This document shows positions 57,048 to 64,000 of a stretch of 64,000 nucleotides of DNA, piece after piece (position 1 is the first letter of the stretch; every line of letters begins with the position of its first letter). The position numbers were made by a program, and so were the translations under genes. This DNA comes from Brenneria nigrifluens DSM 30175 = ATCC 13028 (GTDB lineage: Bacteria; Pseudomonadota; Gammaproteobacteria; Enterobacterales; Enterobacteriaceae). The DNA lies in the NCBI RefSeq assembly GCF_005484965.1, contig NZ_CP034036.1:2604001-2668000 (forward strand), read 5' to 3'. Below the pieces are notes generated by a model, which searched no databases, had not been told where the DNA came from, and was given only the letters and a program-made list of their open reading frames with translations.

Positions 57048-58052
57048 CTATTCCTCCCGCATCAGGCCGAAATGGCGGTAGGCGTGCTGCGTCGCCATTC
57101 TGCCCCGCGGGGTGCGCTGAATAAACCCTTGCTGAATCAGAAAGGGTTCAATCACATCTTCAATGGTTTCCCTCTCTTCGCCGATCGCCGCCGCCAGATT
57201 ATCCAGCCCGACCGGGCCGCCCATAAATTTATCGATAATCGCCAGCAGCAGTTTCCGGTCCATATAGTCGAAGCCTTCGGTATCCACCGCCAGCATATCC
57301 AGCGCCAGCGTGGCGACTTCGGCGGTGATCGCCCCGGCGGATTTGACCTCGGAGAAGTCACGCACGCGGCGCAGCAGCCGGTTAGCGATACGCGGCGTGC
57401 CGCGCGAGCGCCGGGCGACTTCCAGCGCTCCGTCATGGGTGAGATCCAGCCCCAGGCACTGCGCGCTGCGGCTGACGATATGTTGCAGATCGGCGACCTT
57501 ATAAAACTCCAGCCGTTGGACGATGCCAAAACGATCGCGCAGCGGCGAGGTAAGCGAACCGGCGCGGGTGGTGGCGCCAATCAGGGTAAACGGCGGCAAA
57601 TCAAGCTTGATCGAGCGGGCGGCCGGCCCCTCGCCAATCATGATATCCAGTTGGTAATCTTCCATCGCCGGATACAGAATTTCCTCCACCACCGGCGACA
57701 AACGATGAATTTCATCGATAAACAAAACGTCGTGGGGTTCCAGATTGGTAAGCAACGCGGCCAAATCCCCGGCTTTTTCCAGTATCGGGCCGGAGGTGGT
57801 GCGCAGATTAACCCCCATTTCGTTGGCCACGATGTTTGCCAGCGTGGTTTTCCCCAAACCGGGAGGGCCGAAAATCAGCAGATGATCCAGGGCGTCCCCG
57901 CGTTGGCGCGCCGCCTGAATAAAAATCTCCATCTGTTCGCAGACCTGGGGCTGACCGACGTATTCCGCCAGCAGTTTCGGGCGAATGGCGCGGTCGATAA
58001 ACTCCTCTTCGGGGACGGCCTCGGCGGAAATCAAACGATCGGCTTCAATCAT
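57048..58052 (-). CDS. ruvB: Holliday junction helicase RuvB
   Basis: A 334-aa AAA+ motor: LLIFGPPGLGKTTLANIVANE (Walker A), DVLFIDEIHRLSP (Walker B), GATTRAGSLTSPLRDRFG (sensor/Arg finger) and a winged-helix C-terminus. It drives branch migration with RuvA. Confidence 0.95.
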   Translation of the reverse strand: MIEADRLISAEAVPEEEFIDRAIRPKLLAEYVGQPQVCEQMEIFIQAARQRGDALDHLLIFGPPGLGKTTLANIVANEMGVNLRTTSGPILEKAGDLAALLTNLEPHDVLFIDEIHRLSPVVEEILYPAMEDYQLDIMIGEGPAARSIKLDLPPFTLIGATTRAGSLTSPLRDRFGIVQRLEFYKVADLQHIVSRSAQCLGLDLTHDGALEVARRSRGTPRIANRLLRRVRDFSEVKSAGAITAEVATLALDMLAVDTEGFDYMDRKLLLAIIDKFMGGPVGLDNLAAAIGEERETIEDVIEPFLIQQGFIQRTPRGRMATQHAYRHFGLMREE

Positions 58053-58059
58053 GCATACC

Positions 58060-58677
58060 TCACAGCGCAGCGCGTAGTGCGTCCCTGATCAGGGTTTCGC
58101 AGTCTGAATCCGCACGGACCACTTTGGCGATCAGGCGGCTGGCCTCCTGCGGCTTATAGCCCAGGGCAATCAGGGCCGATGCGGCCTCCGCCTCGGGATC
58201 GCCGGCTTCACTATCGGCGGGGGACGATGGCATCGGGGCGACATCGCCCGTTGAATTAAACAGCTCGCCGCTCAATCCCTTAAAGCGGTCTTTCATTTCA
58301 ACCACCAGACGTTCGGCAGTTTTTTTGCCGACGCCGGGCAGCTTGATCAACGCGCCGATCTCTTCCCGCTCCACCGCGCTGACAAACTGCGCGGCGGACA
58401 TACCGGAAAGAATGGCCAGCGCCAGCTTCGGCCCCACGCCGTTGACCTTAATCAGTTCACGGAACAGCGCCCTCTCCTGCTTATCATTAAAGCCGAATAG
58501 CAGTTGAGCGTCTTCGCGCACCACAAAGTGCGTGAAGATGACGGCCTCCTGAGAAAGCGCCGGGAGTTCGTAAAAGCAAGTCATCGGCATGTGAACTTCA
58601 TAGCCAACGCCGTTGGCTTCTATCAGCACCTGCGGCGGTTGTTTTTCCAGAATAATGCCTCTGAGACGACCTATCAC
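58060..58677 (-). CDS. ruvA: Holliday junction binding protein RuvA
   Basis: A 205-aa protein with OB domain (MIGRLRGIILEKQPPQVLIE), two HhH motifs (VNGVGPKLALAILSG; LPGVGKKTAERLVVEM) and the C-terminal domain ALIALGYKPQEASRLI that binds RuvB. First gene of ruvAB. A repeat element separates it from its likely LexA-controlled promoter. Confidence 0.95.
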   Translation of the reverse strand: MIGRLRGIILEKQPPQVLIEANGVGYEVHMPMTCFYELPALSQEAVIFTHFVVREDAQLLFGFNDKQERALFRELIKVNGVGPKLALAILSGMSAAQFVSAVEREEIGALIKLPGVGKKTAERLVVEMKDRFKGLSGELFNSTGDVAPMPSSPADSEAGDPEAEAASALIALGYKPQEASRLIAKVVRADSDCETLIRDALRAAL

Positions 58678-58714
58678 CTTCTCTTCCTTTACGTTTTATC
58701 AACCAAGAATCTTG

Positions 58715-58989
<275 letters not shown>

Positions 58990-58999
58990 GCTTATAACA

Positions 59000-59028
59000 T
59001 AAAAAAAGCTGGATGAATATCCAGCCTT
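59000..59028 (-). promoter_or_regulatory. ruvC terminator hairpin and LexA-like dyad
   Basis: GCTGGAT, ATTC-type centre, ATCCAGC is followed on the minus strand by seven T residues. It can end ruvC transcripts, and CTGGATATTCATCCAG also resembles the LexA site of E. coli ruvAB. It lies between ruvC and the repeat element. Confidence 0.65.
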
Positions 59029-59033
59029 AAGTT

Positions 59034-59555
59034 TCAGCGCAGGCGCCCCGGCGCCGGATAACGTTTCTCAACGCCAAGGCGGATCAGCTTCTGATTGAAA
59101 TGGCAGTGGGTGATGGCTATCGCCAGCGCATCGGCGGCATCCGCCTGCGGGCTGGCGGATAACTTGAGCAGCGAGCGAACCATATGCTGCACCTGTTTTT
59201 TATCCGCCGCGCCGGTGCCCACCACGGTCTGCTTCACCAGCCGGGCGGCGTACTCAAACACCGGTAAATCATGATTCACCGCCGCCACAATCGCCGCACC
59301 GCGCGCCTGCCCCAGCTTAAGCGCCGAGTCGGGATTCTTGGCCATAAACACCTGCTCAATGGCGAAACAATCCGGGTGAAACTGGGTGATGATTTCACTC
59401 ACCCCGGCGTAAATCAGCTTGAGGCGCGTGGGCAAATCGTCGACCACGGTGCGAATGCAGCCGCTGCCGAGATAAGCAAGCTGGCGCCCCTGCTGGCGGA
59501 TGATGCCGTAACCCGTCACGCGCGAACCGGGGTCGATGCCGAGTATGATTGTCAT
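59034..59555 (-). CDS. ruvC: Holliday junction resolvase RuvC
   Basis: A 173-aa RNase H-fold nuclease. ILGIDPGSRVTGYG has the first Asp, AIEQVFMAKN the Glu, and ADAADALAIAITHCH the last Asp pair. It cuts junctions processed by RuvAB. Confidence 0.95.
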   Translation of the reverse strand: MTIILGIDPGSRVTGYGIIRQQGRQLAYLGSGCIRTVVDDLPTRLKLIYAGVSEIITQFHPDCFAIEQVFMAKNPDSALKLGQARGAAIVAAVNHDLPVFEYAARLVKQTVVGTGAADKKQVQHMVRSLLKLSASPQADAADALAIAITHCHFNQKLIRLGVEKRYPAPGRLR

Positions 59556-59615
59556 CGTAACGCTCCGCCGGTTCGCCGGACGGAAAGGCGCGCCCTTTCC
59601 ATCATCGTGCCGCCA

Positions 59616-60359
59616 TTATAGTAATGCCGCCACCTCATCGGAGATCTCACCGTTGTGATAAACCTCCTGCACGTCGTCGCAGTCTTCCAGCATATCGATC
59701 AGGCGCATCAGCTTCGGCGCGGTTTCCGCGTCCATGTCCGCTTTGGTTGAAGGCACCATGGAAACTTCCGCCGCTTCGGCCACCAGGCCCGCCGCATCCA
59801 GCGCATCCTTGACTTCACCGAAAGTTTCCCACGGCGTGAAAACGTCAATGGCGCCGTCGTCATAGGTCACCACGTCGTCCGCGCCGGCTTCCAGCGCGGC
59901 ATCCATCACCCTATCCTCATCCAGGCCCGGCGCGTAAGAGATCACGCCCTTTTTGCTGAACAGGTAAGCCACCGAACCATCAGTGCCCAGGTTGCCGCCG
60001 CTCTTGGTGAAAGCATGGCGCACCTCGGAAACCGTACGGTTGCGGTTGTCGCTCAGGCACTCCACCATCACCGCCGTACCGCCGGGGCCGTAACCTTCAT
60101 AAATGATGGTTTCCATATTGTTGTCGTCATCGCCGCCCACGCCGCGGGCGATGGCGCGGTTCAGGGTATCGCGCGTCATGTTGTTGGACAGTGCCTTATC
60201 GATGGCGGCGCGCAGACGCGGGTTCGCCCCCGGATCGCCGCCGCCCAGCCGGGCGGCGGTAACCAATTCGCGGATAATTTTGGTAAAGATTTTGCCGCGT
60301 TTCGCGTCCTGTGCAGCCTTACGATGCTTGGTATTGGCCCACTTACTATGACCTGCCAT
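59616..60359 (-). CDS. yebC: YebC family regulator / translation factor
   Basis: A 247-aa protein beginning MAGHSKWANTKHRKAAQDAK, the hallmark of the YebC/TACO1 family. Members act in translation of difficult sequences or in transcription control. Full length. Confidence 0.95.
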   Translation of the reverse strand: MAGHSKWANTKHRKAAQDAKRGKIFTKIIRELVTAARLGGGDPGANPRLRAAIDKALSNNMTRDTLNRAIARGVGGDDDNNMETIIYEGYGPGGTAVMVECLSDNRNRTVSEVRHAFTKSGGNLGTDGSVAYLFSKKGVISYAPGLDEDRVMDAALEAGADDVVTYDDGAIDVFTPWETFGEVKDALDAAGLVAEAAEVSMVPSTKADMDAETAPKLMRLIDMLEDCDDVQEVYHNGEISDEVAALL

Positions 60360-60382
60360 AAAAATCTCCGAAAAAAGCCTGT

Positions 60383-60826
60383 TCAGGCCGGATAAATAAC
60401 AAATTCCTCAATCGCCTGCCGGTTGCTCCACGACTTGGTAAGCTGCGCCGCATTGGGCGCATCCAGCCACTGGTAGGCGAGATGTTCGGTAATAACCATC
60501 TCGCGCTCCTCGGGCAGCGCCAGACAGAACCAGTGTTCCGTGTTGCGCGTCACCCCCGGCGCGTAGCGACGTCTTAAATGAGCAAAAAGCTCAAACTCAA
60601 TACAGCGCCGACAGTCAAAGAGTGATAATGCCTCGGCGGATATATCAATATTAACCTCTTCTTTAACTTCACGCTGTGCGGCGCACGCCGTGCTTTCCCC
60701 CTCCTCCAGGCTGCCGGTGACGGATTGCCAGAAGTCGGGGTCGTCACGCCGTTGCAGCATCAGCACCCGCCCGGTATCGCGGGCATAAATCACCACCAGA
60801 ACCGAAACGGGTCGCTTGTATGCCAT
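60383..60826 (-). CDS. nudB: Dihydroneopterin triphosphate diphosphatase NudB
   Basis: A 147-aa Nudix enzyme from ATG 60826. The Nudix box GSLEEGESTACAAQREVKEE is clear. It removes pyrophosphate from dihydroneopterin triphosphate in folate synthesis. It starts 2 bp after the aspS stop, so the two are co-transcribed. Confidence 0.95.
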   Translation of the reverse strand: MAYKRPVSVLVVIYARDTGRVLMLQRRDDPDFWQSVTGSLEEGESTACAAQREVKEEVNIDISAEALSLFDCRRCIEFELFAHLRRRYAPGVTRNTEHWFCLALPEEREMVITEHLAYQWLDAPNAAQLTKSWSNRQAIEEFVIYPA

Positions 60827-60827
60827 C

Positions 60828-62624
60828 TCACTGGTTCTCGAATTTTTCGTCCTGCGCCGCTTTCCCTTTTCCCACCACCGCAATGGACAACTCCTCCAGC
60901 GCGACGGGATTGGCGAAGCTGGGGGCTTCGGTCATCAGACAGGCCGCGGCCGTGGTTTTCGGGAAAGCGATGACGTCACGAATATTATCGGTGCCGGTCA
61001 GCAACATCACCAGACGATCCAGACCGAAAGCCAGACCGGCGTGCGGCGGCGTGCCGAACTTCAGCGCATCCAGCAGGAAGCCGAATTTCTCGCGCTGGTC
61101 CCGTTCATTGATGCCCAGGATGCCGAACACCGTTTGCTGCATATCGCCGTTATGAATACGCACCGAGCCGCCGCCCACTTCATAACCGTTCAACACCATG
61201 TCATAGGCGTTGGCGATGGCGGATGACGGATTGGCCGCCAGTTCGGCGGGCGTCATATCGCGCGGCGCGGTGAACGGATGGTGCATGGCGGTCAGGCCGC
61301 CTTCGCCGTCGTCTTCAAACATCGGGAAGTCGATAACCCACAGCGGCCGCCAGCTGTCTTCGTCGGTCAGCTTCAGATCGCGCCCCAGCTTCAGACGCAG
61401 CGCGCCGAGCGCGTCGGTCACCACATTGGCGCTGTCCGCGCCGAAGAACAGAATGTCGCCATCTGCGGCGCCGACGCGTTCCAGCAGCGCGGACAGCAGG
61501 TCCGCGCTGAGGAATTTGGCGACCGGGCTTTGTACGCCATCAACACCTTTGGCGCGCTCGTTGACCTTGATATAGGCCAACCCTTTGGCGCCATAGATTT
61601 CGATAAACTTGGCATACTCGTCGATCTGTTTGCGGCTCAGCTGCGCGCCGCCCGGAACGCGGATCGCCGCCACGCGGCCTTTGGCGTCGTTTGCCGGGCC
61701 GGAGAAAACCTTGAATTCGATATCTTTTACCAGGTCGGCCACATCCACCAGCTCCAGCGGGTTACGCAGATCCGGTTTGTCGGAACCGAAACGGCGCATG
61801 GCTTCGGCAAAGGTCATGAGCGGGAAATTCCCCAGCTCCACGCCTTTGATCTCCAGCCACAGCTCGCGCACCAGTTTTTCCATCACTTCACGCACCTGCG
61901 GCGCGGTCATAAACGAGGTTTCCACATCGATCTGGGTAAACTCCGGTTGACGATCGGCGCGCAAATCTTCATCGCGGAAACATTTGACGATTTGATAGTA
62001 GCGATCGAAACCGGACATCATCAGCAGTTGTTTGAACAGCTGAGGCGACTGCGGCAATGCGTAGAATTTTCCTTTGTGCACCCGGCTCGGCACCAGATAG
62101 TCGCGCGCCCCTTCCGGCGTCGCCTTGGTCAGCATCGGCGTTTCAATATCCAGAAAACCGTGCCCGTCCATAAAACGGCGGACAAAACTGGTGATGCGCG
62201 CGCGGGTTTTCAGACGCCGGGCCATTTCCGGGCGGCGCAGATCGAGATAGCGGTACTTGAGGCGCGCTTCTTCGGTGTTGGTCTGGTTGGAATCCAGCGG
62301 CAGCGGCTCGGCGCGGTTGATGATGGTCAGCGCCGTGGCCAGCACCTCGATTTCACCGGTAGCCATATCTTTGTTGATTTGGCTCTCCGGACGGGCACGG
62401 ACGACGCCCTTCAGTTGAATACAGAATTCGTTGCGCAGTTCGGACGCCTGTTTCAGTACGTCCTGGCGGTCCGGATCAAAGAACACCTGCGCCAGACCTT
62501 CGCGGTCGCGCATATCGATAAAAATCAAACCACCCAGATCGCGGCGGCGGTTAACCCAACCGCACAATGTCACTTCCTGGCCCACGTGGGACAAATTCAA
62601 CTGTCCGCAATATTCAGTACGCAT
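60828..62624 (-). CDS. aspS: Aspartyl-tRNA synthetase
   Basis: A 598-aa class II synthetase. N-terminal OB anticodon domain (EVTLCGWVNRRRDLGGLIF), motif 2 (FRDEDLRADRQPEFTQIDVE), the bacterial GAD insertion, and motif 3 (AGLAFGLDRLVMLLTG). Usual length is about 590. Confidence 0.95.
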   Translation of the reverse strand: MRTEYCGQLNLSHVGQEVTLCGWVNRRRDLGGLIFIDMRDREGLAQVFFDPDRQDVLKQASELRNEFCIQLKGVVRARPESQINKDMATGEIEVLATALTIINRAEPLPLDSNQTNTEEARLKYRYLDLRRPEMARRLKTRARITSFVRRFMDGHGFLDIETPMLTKATPEGARDYLVPSRVHKGKFYALPQSPQLFKQLLMMSGFDRYYQIVKCFRDEDLRADRQPEFTQIDVETSFMTAPQVREVMEKLVRELWLEIKGVELGNFPLMTFAEAMRRFGSDKPDLRNPLELVDVADLVKDIEFKVFSGPANDAKGRVAAIRVPGGAQLSRKQIDEYAKFIEIYGAKGLAYIKVNERAKGVDGVQSPVAKFLSADLLSALLERVGAADGDILFFGADSANVVTDALGALRLKLGRDLKLTDEDSWRPLWVIDFPMFEDDGEGGLTAMHHPFTAPRDMTPAELAANPSSAIANAYDMVLNGYEVGGGSVRIHNGDMQQTVFGILGINERDQREKFGFLLDALKFGTPPHAGLAFGLDRLVMLLTGTDNIRDVIAFPKTTAAACLMTEAPSFANPVALEELSIAVVGKGKAAQDEKFENQ

Positions 62625-62889
62625 CGCTATGTCCTTTTACTCAGCCGCACAACCCACCCTTTTTCGCCGCGTCTGGCAACGGAAAAAGCCGTGGTGTCTT
62701 TGCTGAACGGCATGGTTTTTCTGGATTACTGTCCGGTGAAAAAAGGCGGCTATTATAAAGGAAATTCCCCCGGACGATAAGTATGAGGTAACGCTCTGCG
62801 GTTTGCCCGCACACTCTTTTTGACAATTTTCATTATCGGTTAATGAAATGATCGCTAATATAGCCTTAATTTGTTACCGGAACAGAATA

Positions 62890-63702
62890 ATGTATATCGG
62901 ATTACCTCAATGGCAACATCCTGCCTGGAGTCGTTTAGGATTGCACGATCTGGCTGATTATTCCCGCTACTTTAACTGCGTGGAAGGGAATACCACGTTT
63001 TACGCCTTACCCGGCCGCGAGCTGGTGACGCGCTGGCGCGATATGACCACGGACGAATTCCGCTTCTGCTTTAAATTTCCCTCCGCCATCAGTCATCAGG
63101 CCGCCTTGCAGCACTGTGAACAGGAGGTAGCTGCCTTCTTTCACTGTCTGGAACCGCTGGCGGGGCGCCTCGGGCAACTCTGGGTGCAACTGCCCGCCGC
63201 CTTCGGTCCGCTTCAGCTTACGGTTCTGTGGCGCTTTCTCGATGCGCTGCCGCAGGGATTCAGCTACGGCGTGGAGGTGCGCCACCCGCAGTTTTTTGCT
63301 AAAGGCGACAGCGAACGCGCCTTGAATCAGGGTCTACAGCAGCGCGGGATTAACCGCGTCATCATGGACAGCCGCCCGGTGCATCATGCCGCGCCGGACA
63401 GCCCGGCAATGCGCGAAGCGCAACGCAAAAAGCCGCGCCTGCCGGTTCACGCGCTGTTGACCGCCGCCCAGCCCTTGATTCGCTTTATCGGCAGTGAAAA
63501 TCTGCAGGAGAATCTGCACTGGTTTCAGCCGTGGCTGAAAAAACTTCCGCAGTGGTCGCATGCCGAGCCTTTTCTGTTTATCCACACCCCCGATATCGGC
63601 GATGCGCCGGCGCTGGCGCAGCAGCTGTGGCCGCTGCTGAGCGATATTATTCCCGCTTTGCCGCCGCAGCCGGACTGGCCCCGGCAGGAGTCGCTATTTT
63701 AA
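62890..63702 (+). CDS. yecE: DUF72 family protein YecE
   Basis: A 270-aa TIM-barrel-like DUF72 protein from ATG 62890: MYIGLPQWQHPAWSRLG, YSRYFNCVEGNTTFYALP and FRFCFKFPSAISH are family features. Function unknown. Position after aspS matches E. coli, with yecD absent. Confidence 0.9.
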   Translation: MYIGLPQWQHPAWSRLGLHDLADYSRYFNCVEGNTTFYALPGRELVTRWRDMTTDEFRFCFKFPSAISHQAALQHCEQEVAAFFHCLEPLAGRLGQLWVQLPAAFGPLQLTVLWRFLDALPQGFSYGVEVRHPQFFAKGDSERALNQGLQQRGINRVIMDSRPVHHAAPDSPAMREAQRKKPRLPVHALLTAAQPLIRFIGSENLQENLHWFQPWLKKLPQWSHAEPFLFIHTPDIGDAPALAQQLWPLLSDIIPALPPQPDWPRQESLF

Positions 63703-63887
63703 TGGCCGCGCGTCGGCGAGGCGAATAGTGCCGACGGCGCCGACGCCATTCATTAGTCCCTTTTCTTATAAACAATGTCTTCCCCCTCCTCATTTCAGAT
63801 AAAAAAAGTTGCCTTGTACAGGCGACAGTTGTGCTGCGGGAAGCTATTATTCCGCAAGCCGTTTTCGGTCAGGTCACGGAGTTAAAC

Positions 63888-64000
63888 ATGGTAAGCGCGC
63901 TCTATGTAGTGCTTGGCGCATTGTTGTTGATAAAGTTGTCTGTCGACGTAGTTAAACTCAGAATGCAGTACCGCGTAGCCTATGGCGATGGCGGGTTTTA
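63888..64000 (+). CDS. yecN: MAPEG family membrane protein YecN, N-terminal part
   Basis: ATG 63888 opens MVSALYVVLGALLLIKLSVD and continues to RMQYRVAYGDGGF at the window edge, matching E. coli YecN. MAPEG proteins are small integral-membrane proteins related to glutathione transferases. CGGAG lies upstream. Confidence 0.9.
   Translation, partial: MVSALYVVLGALLLIKLSVDVVKLRMQYRVAYGDGGF

Noticed and set aside
57072..58088. 338-codon frame opposite ruvB
   Set aside because: Shadow frame; ruvB motifs are complete on the minus strand.
61278..62780. 500-codon frame opposite aspS
   Set aside because: Shadow frame produced by GC-skewed third positions; aspS is unmistakable.

Overview
The window is enterobacterial chromosome. 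Positions 1 to about 41,000 hold most of an integrated temperate tailed phage, and about 41,010 to 64,000 hold a conserved host core block. The host order (sdsR, yebY, ftnA, holE, ptrB, purT, eda, zwf, hexR, pykA, lpxM, mepM, znuA, znuCB, ruvBA, ruvC, yebC, nudB, aspS, yecE, yecN) is that of Enterobacterales. The eda gene lies directly beside zwf with no edd between them, as I recall for soft-rot and plant-associated Pectobacteriaceae (Pectobacterium, Dickeya, Brenneria). I infer that family but cannot name the species.

The prophage has contractile-tail (myovirus) structural genes and lambda-like early genes. From high to low coordinates on the minus strand run the late genes: holin with a dual-start motif, GH19 endolysin, nested Rz/Rz1 spanins, terminase, portal, Mu F-like head protein, protease/scaffold, cement protein, DUF2184 capsid, connectors, DUF3383 sheath, tube, a tail chaperone made by -1 frameshifting, tape measure and baseplate. 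The prophage continues beyond base 1. A P22 immI-like cassette (Mnt-like and Arc-like repressors, Ant antirepressor, a sar-like antisense RNA and a KilAC protein) sits between the tail chaperone and the tape measure. A plus-strand cassette of paired palindromic operators, an 86-aa protein, a small HTH protein and a second tyrosine recombinase sits between holin and HicAB.

The rightward half carries a lambda-like immunity and replication region. It has a CI-like repressor without a protease domain, Cro, a YdaT-like protein, O-like and P-like replication proteins with GTAACGC iterons, two methyltransferases, NinB, NinG and a Q-like protein. A consensus LexA box precedes the nin/Q operon. On the plus strand, from 33 to 41 kb, come a candidate type I toxin-antitoxin pair, small early genes, a roughly 620-nt stretch that folds as a large structured RNA and ends in a terminator, RecE/RecT recombinases, excisionase and integrase. 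Integration is at the host sRNA gene sdsR.

In the host block, regulatory sites can be read directly: a PurR box before purT, a HexR box before zwf, a Zur box between znuA and znuC, and a LexA-like dyad upstream of ruvAB that is now separated from ruvA by a 273-bp palindromic repeat element. The most promising undescribed items are the large RNA (34.7-35.3 kb), the toxin/sRNA pair (33.1-33.7 kb), and the five dispersed 20-bp boxes that bound phage modules.
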